64,000 nucleotides of DNA, from contig NZ_JAENJH010000003.1 in the NCBI RefSeq assembly GCF_016595675.1, positions 372,001 through 436,000 on the forward strand, read 5' to 3'. Below are positions 1 to 8,095 of the stretch, piece by piece. The position numbers and the translations under genes were made by a program. The stretch comes from Prauserella cavernicola (lineage in GTDB: Bacteria > Actinomycetota > Actinomycetes > Mycobacteriales > Pseudonocardiaceae). The notes beneath the pieces are model-generated. The model was not told the origin of the DNA. It did not search any database and was given only the letters and a program-made list of their open reading frames with translations. Each line of letters starts with the position of its first letter. Within the stretch, counting starts at the first letter, position 1.

Positions 1-1
1 G

Positions 2-910
2 CTCGGTGCTTTCGCTGAATTCGCGGCCGCGGGAGGTCTGCACCTGCGCACCACTGCTGCCGAACTGTCGGAACCGGTACTGCTGCGGGCGGGCGGGGTC
101 GACGATGTTCCGGTCGCGATCTACGGGATTCCTTATCTGGAGCCGGAAATCGCGCGGCATGCACTCGGAGTCCCGCACGCGCGAGGACACACCGCCGTGT
201 TGAGCGAGGCGATGCGCCGGATCGCCGAGGACATCGCGACCAGGGAGCCCGGAACGCGGTCGGTCGTACTGGCACACGCGTTCGTGACGGGTGGCGTCGG
301 CAGCGACTCGGAGCGGACCATCGCGGTCGGCGGCGTGGAGCAGGTTCCTGGCGACGTGTTCGACGGCGTCGACTACGTCGCGCTCGGCCACCTGCATGGG
401 GCACAGACGCTCGCGGACCACCTGCGCTATTCCGGCAGCCCGCTCGCGTACTCGTTTTCCGAGTCGGCGCAACGGAAATCGGTCTGGCTCGTCGACCTCG
501 ACGCCGACGGCCTCGCCGGTGTCGAACGCCGAGACCTGCCGGTGCCGAGAAAACTGGCGACCCTCATCGGCCCGCTCTCGGAGCTTCTCGACACGCCGGA
601 GTACGCCGAGTACGAGGACTGTTTCGTTTCGGCGACGCTCACCGATCGCGTCCGGCCCGTCGACGCGATGCGCAAGCTGCGGGACCGCTTTCCGCACGCC
701 GTGCACCTGGACTGGGAGCCGGAGGGCGGTTCCGCGACCGTGCTCCGGTACGCGGAGGCCGTACGCGGGCGATCGGATACCGAGATCGCCAGGAACTTTC
801 TCGACGACTGTCGCGGCGCTCCACCGAGCGATCGCGAGCACGCGCTCCTGACGTCGGCGCTCGAGACCGCGGGCAAGCGTGATCCCGAGCAGGACGGTGA
901 TGTGCGGTGA
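2..910 (+). CDS. sbcD: Exonuclease SbcD (Mre11-like nuclease subunit), 5' end missing
   Basis: C-terminal 302 residues of SbcD, the metallophosphatase nuclease that with SbcC opens hairpins and processes DNA ends. The frame is open from base 2, so the N-terminal metal ligands lie outside the window. Visible family signs are the conserved His in VVLAHAF, the metal-binding GHLHG motif in YVALGHLHGAQ, and the following YSGSPLAYSFSE segment that closes the nuclease domain, then the capping domain that contacts SbcC. Its stop overlaps the sbcC start by four bases (GTGA), implying translational coupling and a 1:1 complex. Identity is secure; only the missing 5' end limits the entry. Confidence 0.95.
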   Translation, partial: LGAFAEFAAAGGLHLRTTAAELSEPVLLRAGGVDDVPVAIYGIPYLEPEIARHALGVPHARGHTAVLSEAMRRIAEDIATREPGTRSVVLAHAFVTGGVGSDSERTIAVGGVEQVPGDVFDGVDYVALGHLHGAQTLADHLRYSGSPLAYSFSESAQRKSVWLVDLDADGLAGVERRDLPVPRKLATLIGPLSELLDTPEYAEYEDCFVSATLTDRVRPVDAMRKLRDRFPHAVHLDWEPEGGSATVLRYAEAVRGRSDTEIARNFLDDCRGAPPSDREHALLTSALETAGKRDPEQDGDVR

Positions 911-3882
911 GGCTGCATCGACTCGAGGTGGCGGCGTTCGGACCGTATGCACGACGGGAGATCGTGGACTTCGACGCGCTCGGCGCCGACGGGCTCTTCC
1001 TGCTGCACGGCGACACCGGTGCCGGCAAGACGACGCTGCTCGACGCGGTCGCCTTCGCCTTGTTCGGCGCCGTACCCGGCGCGCGCGGCCAGGTGAAGCG
1101 ATTGCGGTGCGATGTCGCCGATCCGGATACCGCCACCGAGGTCGCGTTGGAGCTGAGTGTGCAGGGGCACCGCTTGCGGGTGGTGCGCAGTCCCGAGTAC
1201 CAGCGCCCGAAGCGCCGGGGACAGGGCTACACCACTCAGCAGGCCACCGCGTCGCTCGCGTGGGTCGGCGAGGTGCCGCACGGGCAGCCTGCCGAGGGGA
1301 TCACGCGCATCGACGAGGTGTCGCGAACGGTGCAGCGACTGCTGGGAATGAACGCCGAGCAGTTCTTCCAGGTGGTGCTGCTGCCGCAGGGGGAGTTCGC
1401 GCGGTTCCTTCGGGCTGACACGACGGAGCGCGAACAGTTGCTGGAGCGGCTGTTCGGCACCGAGCGGTTCGCCGACGCCGAACGCTGGTTCCGCGAGCTG
1501 CGCACGGAACGCGGCAGGGAGCTCGAGCGGCGCAAGCAGTCGATGCGTGAGTGGCTCGCGCGGCTCGCCCAGGTCGCGCGCGAGGAGCCGCCGGACGACG
1601 CGGGCAACGCGTGGGTCGCCGCACTGAAGGAGCGGGCCGCCGGAGTCGCCGCCGCCGCGCGCGAGGAGGACCGGGAGGCAAGCGCCGCGCGGGAGAGTGC
1701 CGACGCGACGTTGCAGGAGCGCAGGACCGCCGCGGAGCGAGTGCGCCGGGTCCGCTCCGCACACCAGCGGCTGGCCGCGTTGGAAGAGCAGGCGGGCGAA
1801 CGCACGAAGTGGGCCGCCGAGCTCGCCGCGGCGCGCAGGGCGAGCACGGTCACCGGCCTCGCGGCCGAAGCCGATCGCCAGACCGAGCGGTTGGAGCGGG
1901 CGGAGCGGTCCGAGGTCGCGGCACGCACGGCACTGGTTGCCGCCGGTTTCGAGGAACCGGACAGCCCCGTCACCGTGCTGCGGGAGCGCGCCGGGTCGTG
2001 GCGCGAGGAGGCGGGTGCACTGGCCGGTCTCGTCGGCGAAGCCGAGCAGCAGCAGCGCGACCGCAACCGCTTGCGCGACCTGGTGGAGACGGCGACCTAC
2101 GCGACGGCGCAGGCCACGGCCATCAGCGAGAAGCTGCAGGGACTTCCCGAACGGGCCAAGGAACTGCGGCTCCAGCGCGACCAGGCCGCCGAGGCCGAAG
2201 CGAAGCTCGACGGCGTCCGGCTGCGTGAGTCGGACCTGACCTCCGCGCTCGCCGACGCCACGGGCCTGCCCGGCCTCGAAGCGGCCGTGGGTGATGCCGC
2301 CGACGTGGAACGCGCGGCGACGGACGCGCATCAGTCGGCGAAGGCCGCACTGCTCGATCTACGCGAACGGCGGCTTGCCGGGATGGCCGCCGAACTGGCT
2401 GCCGGGCTCGGCGACGGAAGTCCGTGCCCGGTGTGCGGATCGGGCGAGCACCCCGCGCCCGCGACGGCGACAGCGGACTCCGTCGGGGAGGCGGAGGAGA
2501 CCGCGGCGGCGGAACGCGAGCGCGCCGCCGAGGAACGCCGGGGCACTGCGTTCACGGCCAGGCACGAGGCCGAAGCGAAGCTCGCCGCTGTCCGGGATCG
2601 GCTTCGTGGACAGACGGCGGAACTGCTCGACGAGCAGCTCACCGCGGTGCGGGGCGAGCTGGCCCAGCTCGCCGACCTCGCGGGCCGCAAGGCCAAACTC
2701 GCCGCTTCGGTGGCCGCCGCGGAAGCCGAGCACGACGAGCTGATGGCCGAGCGCGCCCGTTCCGAACGTGACGCCGGTGCCGCGGAGGAACAGCGGCGAG
2801 CCCTGTCCGAGCGGGTCGAGGAGCGGGCACAGCGGCTCGATGTCGCCCGCGGCCGCTTCGCCGACGTCGGCGAACGCCGGGAACATCTCGTGGCGCTCGT
2901 GGGTGCGCTCGACGAGCTCGCGGAGGCCCGCGCGTCGCGGGCTGCGGCAAAGGAGCGTCTTGACCAGCAGCTGGCAGCCGTGCGGGATGCGGCGCGGCAG
3001 GCGGGTTTCGACACGGTGGAAGACGCGCTGTCGGCCGCCCGTACCGAAGCGCGCGTCGGTGAGCTGGAGCAGACGCTCTCCGACGCGGAGAAGGCCGCCG
3101 CGGCGGCGAGAGCCGTGCTCGCCGAGCCCGAGCTGGCCGGGGTGTCACCCGACGAGGTCGTGGATCTCGAACCGGCCGGGCTCGCCGCCGAACAAGCGCG
3201 GGTCCGCGCCGAGACCGCGGTCGCGGCATCGCGCGCGGCGGTGCAGCGCGAGCAGGAGATGGACTCGCTCGCGCAGCGGTTTGCCGCCGACCTGGCCGCG
3301 CTGGCTCCGGCGGAGGAGGAGTTCGCGGAGCTCGACGCGCTCACCGACGTCGTCAACGGGCGGGGTCAGAACGTGCGCAGGATGTCGTTGCGCTCGTACG
3401 TGCTCGCCGCGCGGCTCGAGGAGGTCGCGGCCGCCGCGACCATCCGGCTTCGTTCGATGAGCCAGGGCCGCTACTCGTTCGTCCATTCCGACGCCGCGGG
3501 TTCCCGGGGCACGCGCGGCGGACTCGGCCTGGACGTGCTCGACGACTACTCGGGCGCGGTGCGGCCAGCCAAGACGCTCTCGGGTGGGGAGTCCTTCCTC
3601 GCGTCGCTGTCGCTCGCGCTCGGACTGGCCGATGTCGTGGCGGCGGAGACCGGCGGAGCGTTACTCGACACGCTGTTCGTCGACGAGGGTTTCGGGACCC
3701 TGGACGGGCAGACGCTCGACGTGGTGATGGACGTGCTCGACGAACTGCGCGCCGGCGGGCGGGTCGTCGGGCTGGTGTCCCACGTCGAGGAACTGCGCCA
3801 GCGGATCCCGACCCGGCTCCGGGTCCGCAAGGCGCGCGAGGGGTCGACGATCGAGTTGGAGGGAGGGCTGACCGCTGCCTGA
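907..3882 (+). CDS. sbcC: Exonuclease SbcC (Rad50-like SMC ATPase), 991 aa
   Basis: ATP-driven clamp subunit of the SbcCD nuclease. Walker A GDTGAGKTT lies at residues 35-43. Long Arg/Glu/Ala-rich coiled coils flank a zinc-hook CPVC beginning near residue 507 (CPVCGSGEH), through which two SbcC arms dimerise. The ABC signature LSGGES (about residue 891) and Walker B/D-loop TLFVDEGFGTLD (about 920) close the ATPase head at the C-terminus. Length is normal for the actinobacterial family. The GTG start overlaps the sbcD stop (GTGA) and no Shine-Dalgarno is needed because of coupling. Nothing in the motifs looks damaged. Confidence 0.96.
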   Translation: MRLHRLEVAAFGPYARREIVDFDALGADGLFLLHGDTGAGKTTLLDAVAFALFGAVPGARGQVKRLRCDVADPDTATEVALELSVQGHRLRVVRSPEYQRPKRRGQGYTTQQATASLAWVGEVPHGQPAEGITRIDEVSRTVQRLLGMNAEQFFQVVLLPQGEFARFLRADTTEREQLLERLFGTERFADAERWFRELRTERGRELERRKQSMREWLARLAQVAREEPPDDAGNAWVAALKERAAGVAAAAREEDREASAARESADATLQERRTAAERVRRVRSAHQRLAALEEQAGERTKWAAELAAARRASTVTGLAAEADRQTERLERAERSEVAARTALVAAGFEEPDSPVTVLRERAGSWREEAGALAGLVGEAEQQQRDRNRLRDLVETATYATAQATAISEKLQGLPERAKELRLQRDQAAEAEAKLDGVRLRESDLTSALADATGLPGLEAAVGDAADVERAATDAHQSAKAALLDLRERRLAGMAAELAAGLGDGSPCPVCGSGEHPAPATATADSVGEAEETAAAERERAAEERRGTAFTARHEAEAKLAAVRDRLRGQTAELLDEQLTAVRGELAQLADLAGRKAKLAASVAAAEAEHDELMAERARSERDAGAAEEQRRALSERVEERAQRLDVARGRFADVGERREHLVALVGALDELAEARASRAAAKERLDQQLAAVRDAARQAGFDTVEDALSAARTEARVGELEQTLSDAEKAAAAARAVLAEPELAGVSPDEVVDLEPAGLAAEQARVRAETAVAASRAAVQREQEMDSLAQRFAADLAALAPAEEEFAELDALTDVVNGRGQNVRRMSLRSYVLAARLEEVAAAATIRLRSMSQGRYSFVHSDAAGSRGTRGGLGLDVLDDYSGAVRPAKTLSGGESFLASLSLALGLADVVAAETGGALLDTLFVDEGFGTLDGQTLDVVMDVLDELRAGGRVVGLVSHVEELRQRIPTRLRVRKAREGSTIELEGGLTAA

Positions 3883-3924
3883 ACACAACAGCGGAGCGCC
3901 TGTCCCGACGCGGGAGGTGGTCGG

Positions 3925-4488
3925 ATGACCGATCCTGAACCACGCTGCGCCTGGGCCCTCGGCTCCGAGCTGATGACCGCGTACCACGACGACGAGTGGG
4001 GACGTCCCTCGCGCGACGACGCCTACCTGTTCGAGTTCCTGTTGTTGGAAGGCGCGCAGGCTGGGTTGTCGTGGTCGACCGTGCTGAACAAGCGGGAGAA
4101 CTACCGCAGGGCTCTCGACGGGTTCGACGTGGAGACGATCGCGCGTTACGACGAGGCCAAGCTCGGCGAACTGCTCGCCGATCCGGGCATCGTGCGCAAC
4201 CGGCTCAAGGTGGCCTCGACGGTCAAGAACGCGCGTGCCTTCCTCGCGGTGAGGGAGGACAGCGGTTCGTTCGCCGACTACCTCTGGGAATGGGTGGACG
4301 GCAGCCCGGTCGTGAACCACCCGGACGCCGGAGATCCGTTGCCGGCGACCACCGGTCTGTCAGACCGGATCAGCAAGGACCTCAAGCGCCGGGGGTTCAC
4401 GTTTGTCGGCAGCACGATCGTCTACGCCTACCTGCAGGCCGTCGGCGTGGTGGACGACCACGTCGACGGGTGCCCGAGCAAGCCGTGA
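3925..4488 (+). CDS. tag: DNA-3-methyladenine glycosylase I, 187 aa
   Basis: Removes 3-methyladenine from alkylated DNA, starting base-excision repair. The N-terminus RCAWALGSELMTAYHDDEW and the segment QAGLSWSTVLNKRENYR are diagnostic of Tag. The zinc-snap ligands are present: an N-terminal Cys (CAW), the His of AYHDDEW, and the C-terminal His/Cys in DDHVDGCP. The ATG follows gggaggtgg (SD-like) 42 bp after sbcC, so it may be read with sbcDC. It converges with ogt, and the stops are only about 10 bp apart. This clusters three alkylation-repair functions (tag, ogt, ada-alkA) within 3 kb. Confidence 0.95.
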   Translation: MTDPEPRCAWALGSELMTAYHDDEWGRPSRDDAYLFEFLLLEGAQAGLSWSTVLNKRENYRRALDGFDVETIARYDEAKLGELLADPGIVRNRLKVASTVKNARAFLAVREDSGSFADYLWEWVDGSPVVNHPDAGDPLPATTGLSDRISKDLKRRGFTFVGSTIVYAYLQAVGVVDDHVDGCPSKP

Positions 4489-4497
4489 GCGGTCTGC

Positions 4498-5013
4498 TCA
4501 GCCGACGCCGGTCTCGTGGTCGAGCAGCCAGCGCTTGACGTCGAGACCCCAGCGGAAGCCGCCCAGCGCGCCGCCGATCCGTAGAACTCGGTGGCACGGC
4601 ACGAACAGGGCGGCGGCGTTGCGGGCACACGCCTGAGCAGCGCCGCGGATCGCCTGCGGCCTGCCCGACAGCGCCGCGTAGTCGCTGTAGGTCACGGGCT
4701 TGCCCGCCGGAATCGTGCGCAACACGTCCCACGCGTGCTGGAGGAACTCGCCGGAATGCTGTCGCACGGGGATGAGGTCGATCGCGTCGAACTCGCCCTC
4801 GTGGTAGCGGCGGACAGCCTTGCTGACCGGGCCGAGGTCGCGTCGCTCCCGCAGCTCCGACGGCTGGAGGGCGGGCGAGATGACGGCGGTGAGCTCGGCG
4901 GGATCGGCCGTCCAGCCGGAGCCGAGCACGGCGCCGTCCGCGGCGACGACCGCCGTGAACGGACCGGCCGGGGTGTCCTGTGTGGACCAGTGGGCGAAAG
5001 TTGTGGTGCTCAT
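4498..5013 (-). CDS. ogt: Methylated-DNA--protein-cysteine methyltransferase, 171 aa
   Basis: Suicide repair protein that transfers the alkyl group from O6-methylguanine to its own cysteine. The active-site PCHR is present in ALFVPCHRVLRIGG, preceded by the helix-turn-helix region QAIRGAAQACARN. An N-terminal MGMT-like domain precedes it. I chose the ATG at 5013 (MSTTTFAHWS) because the longer frame upstream lies inside the neighbouring gene. This ATG overlaps the stop of the Ada-AlkA gene by four bases (ATGA), so the two are cotranscribed and translationally coupled. The arrangement matches M. tuberculosis alkA-ogt (Rv1317c-Rv1316c). Confidence 0.95.
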   Translation of the reverse strand: MSTTTFAHWSTQDTPAGPFTAVVAADGAVLGSGWTADPAELTAVISPALQPSELRERRDLGPVSKAVRRYHEGEFDAIDLIPVRQHSGEFLQHAWDVLRTIPAGKPVTYSDYAALSGRPQAIRGAAQACARNAAALFVPCHRVLRIGGALGGFRWGLDVKRWLLDHETGVG

Positions 5014-6545
5014 CGGTTGCCTTTCGTGGTCGTGGCGGCGCTCGCGCGCCAGAGGTACATGCCCGCGTAGGAACGCCAGGGCCGCCAGGCCTGTGCGTGT
5101 TCGGCGAGTCCGGCGGCGGTGTCGTCGAGGCCCAGCGCTGCCGCGCCCTTGCGGACGACGAGGTCGCCGCCGAGCAGGACGTCGGGCTGGCCGAGGACGC
5201 GCATGAGCACGTAGTCGGCCGTCCACGGCCCGATGCCGGGTGCGGCGAGGAGTTCGGCGCGCAGGTCCGGCGCGTCCCTGCCGACGTGGACGTCGAGGTC
5301 GCCCGTGGCGATCGCCTCGGCGACGGCCCGGATGGCCTCGATGCGTGCGCGCGGGCCGCGCAGGACGTCGGTGCCGTGCTCGGCGATGGTCGCCGCCGTG
5401 GGAAACAGCAGTCCGGGTTCGCCGTCGGACGCGCCCGGCATCGGCTCGCCCAGCTCGGTCGCGAGTCGCCCCGCAGCCGTGCGGGCAGCCGCGACCGACA
5501 CCTGCTGGCCGAGCATCGCGCGCAGCACGAGCTCGGTGCCGTCGACCGCGCCCGGAACGCGGATTCCCGGCGTCGTGGCCACCAGCGGGGCCAGCGCCGG
5601 GTCGGCGCCGAGGACCTGGGTCACGGCCTCGGGATCGGCGTCGAGGTCGAGCAGCCTCCGCACTCTCGCGACGGCGTTGCCGAGGTCGCGTACGTCGGTG
5701 AGCCGCAGATCGCAGCGGACGTAGCGGTCGGCGGGCGCCAGCCGGACGAACCCGCAGCCGTGGGGCAGCCGCAGCGTCCGGCGGTAGCCGTCGACGACGT
5801 CCTCGACCCCCGGGATCGCGCGGGCCGTCAGGAAGGCGAGCAGGCCGTCGGCGTCGAACGGTTCGCGGAACGGCAGCCGCAGGCTCAATCGGGCGCCGCC
5901 GGATGGCGTGCCGTTCTCGCCGCCTGCCTGTGCCCGCCTGCCCGCGGCCGCTGTGCGCAGCTGCGACGGCGTGGCCGCGAACACCTCGCGAATGGTGTTG
6001 TTGAACTGGCGCACGCTCGCGAACCCGGCCGCGAACGCGACGTCGGTGAGTGGCAGCTGCGAGAGCTCGATCAGCAGCCTCGCCGAGTGCGCGCGGTGGG
6101 CCCGTGCGAGCGCGAGCGGGCCCGCGCCCAGCTCGGCGGTGAGCACCCGGCCGAGCTGGCGCTCGGAATAGCCGAGCCTGCGGGCCAGCCCCGGAACGCC
6201 CTCACGCTCGACGGTGCCGTCCGCGATCAGGCGCATGGCCCTGGCGGCGAGGTCGGCGCGCACGTTCCACTCCGGCGAGCCCGGTACGGCGTCGGGCAGG
6301 CAGCGCCTGCAGGCCCGGTAGCCCCGCGACTGAGCCGCGGCCGAGGTCGGATAGAACTCCACGTTTCGGGCCTTCGGCGTCATCGCAGGGCAGGACGGCC
6401 TGCAGTAGATGCCGGTGGTGCGCACGGCCACGATGAACTGGCCGTCGAACCTCGAGTCGCGCGACATGACGGCGCGATAGCACCGTTCGGTGTCGTGCCA
6501 GAGGCTGTGGTGGGCCGGTGGGGCCTGCACGGTTGGCTGTGCCAT
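5010..6545 (-). CDS. alkA: Ada-type methyl sensor/AraC regulator fused to AlkA 3-methyladenine glycosylase II, 511 aa
   Basis: A three-part adaptive-response protein. Residues about 15-85 form the Ada zinc domain with Cys48, Cys52, Cys79 and Cys82; Cys48 (in TGIYCRPSCP) is the expected acceptor of methyl groups from phosphotriesters. An AraC-type helix-turn-helix follows (about 90-190; motif QFNNTIREVFAATPSQLR). The rest is AlkA: N-terminal domain, then HhH-GPD with GIGPWTADYVLMR and the catalytic Asp in LLGGDLVVRKG. Regulator and glycosylase are therefore one polypeptide, as in mycobacteria. It heads the operon with ogt and probably activates its own promoter when methylated. Confidence 0.94.
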   Translation of the reverse strand: MAQPTVQAPPAHHSLWHDTERCYRAVMSRDSRFDGQFIVAVRTTGIYCRPSCPAMTPKARNVEFYPTSAAAQSRGYRACRRCLPDAVPGSPEWNVRADLAARAMRLIADGTVEREGVPGLARRLGYSERQLGRVLTAELGAGPLALARAHRAHSARLLIELSQLPLTDVAFAAGFASVRQFNNTIREVFAATPSQLRTAAAGRRAQAGGENGTPSGGARLSLRLPFREPFDADGLLAFLTARAIPGVEDVVDGYRRTLRLPHGCGFVRLAPADRYVRCDLRLTDVRDLGNAVARVRRLLDLDADPEAVTQVLGADPALAPLVATTPGIRVPGAVDGTELVLRAMLGQQVSVAAARTAAGRLATELGEPMPGASDGEPGLLFPTAATIAEHGTDVLRGPRARIEAIRAVAEAIATGDLDVHVGRDAPDLRAELLAAPGIGPWTADYVLMRVLGQPDVLLGGDLVVRKGAAALGLDDTAAGLAEHAQAWRPWRSYAGMYLWRASAATTTKGNR

Positions 6546-6609
6546 GGCGTCGATACTGCCACCAGGTCACAGGCCTGACTGGCGGGAATCGGACACGGAG
6601 GACGCGGCG

Positions 6610-6642
6610 ATTCTCATCCGGTTCTCATCCGTTCCTCATCCG
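6610..6642. promoter_or_regulatory. Three tandem 11-bp repeats upstream of the acidic lipoprotein
   Basis: Read on the minus strand, three abutting 11-bp units fit the consensus CGGATGAGRAN. They end 21 bp before the ATG at 6664. Tandem 11-bp spacing is the geometry of OmpR/PhoB-family response regulators binding as head-to-tail dimers. The core TGAGA resembles the CTGAGA boxes near 20851-20886 in front of the two-component system in this window. Binding is inferred, not shown. Confidence 0.55.
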
Positions 6643-6663
6643 GCTGCCGTACGGTCGGCGACC

Positions 6664-6948
6664 ATGACCGCACGCTCCAGGAAGCTCCCGTTCCGCACCA
6701 TGACCGCGATCATCGCCGCAGTCGGCGCGATCAGCCTGTCCGCCTGCGACCAGCCCGAGCAGGACGACGACGGTGGCACACAGCAGGAGGACGGCGGCGG
6801 CCAGAACAACCAGGACGACGACGGCGACGACGGCCAGAACGACAACGACGACGACCAGAACGACGATGACCAGGGCGATCAGAACGACCAGGATGACCGG
6901 GACGACCAGGGTGGCCGGGACGACGACGGCGACGACAACGACGGCTGA
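6664..6948 (+). CDS. Small lipoprotein with an Asp/Asn/Gln/Gly low-complexity tail, 94 aa
   Basis: Begins with a basic n-region, hydrophobic core and lipobox ISLSAC (lipidated Cys28), so the mature protein should be anchored to the outer face of the membrane. The remaining 66 residues are almost entirely Asp, Asn, Gln and Gly, with recurrent DDD, QND and NDQD runs, and contain no recognisable domain. Such a strongly acidic, probably disordered tail could bind cations, but no function can be assigned. ATG 6664 is chosen because it immediately precedes the signal peptide. The three 11-bp repeats just upstream suggest two-component control. Confidence 0.75.
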   Translation: MTARSRKLPFRTMTAIIAAVGAISLSACDQPEQDDDGGTQQEDGGGQNNQDDDGDDGQNDNDDDQNDDDQGDQNDQDDRDDQGGRDDDGDDNDG

Positions 6949-6970
6949 GCGGGGCCGCCGGACCGGCACG

Positions 6971-6976
6971 TACACT
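6971..6976 (+). promoter_or_regulatory. Leaderless -10 element of ychF
   Basis: TACACT lies 8 nt before the GTG at 6985, with no purine-rich ribosome site between. Transcription starting 7-9 nt downstream of the hexamer would begin at the start codon itself. Confidence 0.5.
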
Positions 6977-6984
6977 GCCTTGTC

Positions 6985-8067
6985 GTGAGTCTCACCCTCG
7001 GCATCGTCGGACTGCCCAACGTCGGCAAGTCCACCCTCTTCAACGCCCTCACTCGCAACGACGTGCTCGCGGCGAACTACCCGTTCGCGACGATCGAGCC
7101 CAACGTCGGAGTCGTTCCGCTGCCGGATGCGCGCCTGGACAAGCTCGCCGAGGTGTTCGACTCGGCGAAGACCGTCCCGGCGACGGTGTCCTTTGTGGAT
7201 ATCGCGGGCATCGTGAAGGGCGCGTCCGAAGGCGCCGGACTCGGAAACAAGTTCCTCGCCAACATCCGTGAGGCCAACGCGATCTGCCAGGTTATCCGGG
7301 TGTTCGACGACCCGGACGTCGTGCATGTCGACGGCAAGATCGACCCGAACGACGACATCGAGACGATCAACACCGAGCTCATCCTCGCCGACCTGCAGAC
7401 GCTGGAGAAGGCGCTGCCGAGGATGGAGAAGGAAGCGCGCACGAAGAAGGAGGCGCGGCCGGCACTCGAGAACGCGCAGCGCGCCAAGGAGATCCTCGAC
7501 TCGGGGCGCACGCTGTTCTCGGCGCAGGCCGAGATCGACACCGACGGCCTGCGTGAGTTCAGCCTGCTCACCACCAAGCCGTTCCTCTACGTGTTCAACG
7601 CCGATGAGGGCGTGCTCGGGGACCAGGCGAAGCGCGACGAGCTGGCCAAGCTCGTCGCACCGGCGGACGCGGTGTTCCTCGACGCCAAGGTCGAGGCCGA
7701 GCTGCTGGAGCTGGACGACGAGGAGTCCGTGCGCGAGCTGCTCGAGTCGGTCGGTCAGTCCGAGCCGGGCCTCTACTCGCTCGCGCGGGCCGGGTTCCAC
7801 ACCCTCGGCCTGCAGACCTACCTCACCGCGGGCCCGAAGGAAGCGCGCGCGTGGACGGTCCCGCAGGGCGCCACGGCTCCGCAGGCGGCGGGTGTGATCC
7901 ACACCGACTTCGAGCGTGGCTTCATCAAGGCCGAGGTGGTCTCCTACGACGATCTGGTCGAGGCCGGTTCGATGGCGGCTGCCCGCTCGGCGGGCAAGGT
8001 CCGCATGGAGGGCAAGTACTACGTCATGGCCGACGGCGACGTGGTGGAGTTCCGCTTCAACGTCTGA
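6985..8067 (+). CDS. ychF: Redox-regulated P-loop ATPase YchF (OLA1 family), 360 aa
   Basis: Universally conserved Obg-like protein that binds ribosomes and hydrolyses ATP in preference to GTP. G1 is GLPNVGKST near the N-terminus. G3 is in FVDIAGIVKGASEGAGLGNKF. The G4-like sequence is NADE instead of NKxD, typical of YchF and the reason for its ATP preference. A coiled-coil insert occupies about 130-180. A C-terminal TGS domain ends in the family-typical FRFNV. The last 19 bp of the gene are duplicated at 12425-12443 and mark the insertion site of a mobile element. The insertion leaves the protein intact. The GTG start is probably leaderless. Confidence 0.97.
   Translation: MSLTLGIVGLPNVGKSTLFNALTRNDVLAANYPFATIEPNVGVVPLPDARLDKLAEVFDSAKTVPATVSFVDIAGIVKGASEGAGLGNKFLANIREANAICQVIRVFDDPDVVHVDGKIDPNDDIETINTELILADLQTLEKALPRMEKEARTKKEARPALENAQRAKEILDSGRTLFSAQAEIDTDGLREFSLLTTKPFLYVFNADEGVLGDQAKRDELAKLVAPADAVFLDAKVEAELLELDDEESVRELLESVGQSEPGLYSLARAGFHTLGLQTYLTAGPKEARAWTVPQGATAPQAAGVIHTDFERGFIKAEVVSYDDLVEAGSMAAARSAGKVRMEGKYYVMADGDVVEFRFNV
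8049..8067 (+). other. attL: 19-bp direct repeat within the ychF 3' end
   Basis: GTTCCGCTTCAACGTCTGA forms the last codons and stop of ychF and recurs exactly at 12425-12443. The flanking bases differ at both copies, so the identity is limited to these 19 bp. This is what site-specific integration into the 3' end of a conserved gene produces. Confidence 0.85.
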
Positions 8068-8068
8068 T

Positions 8069-8086
8069 CTGGGCCTGTTTTCCCAG
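8069..8086. terminator. Short hairpin between convergent ychF and int
   Basis: CTGGG and CCCAG arms (8069-8073, 8082-8086) enclose an 8-nt T-rich loop. The stem is only 5 bp and lacks a clear U tract, so it is a weak terminator candidate serving both genes. Confidence 0.3.
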
Positions 8087-8095
8087 CTCAGAGCG

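Noticed and set aside
427-2331. Long open frame on the minus strand opposite sbcD/sbcC
   Set aside because: Typical high-GC antisense shadow: Arg/Gly/Leu-rich sequence with no motif or ribosome site, over a well-supported gene pair.
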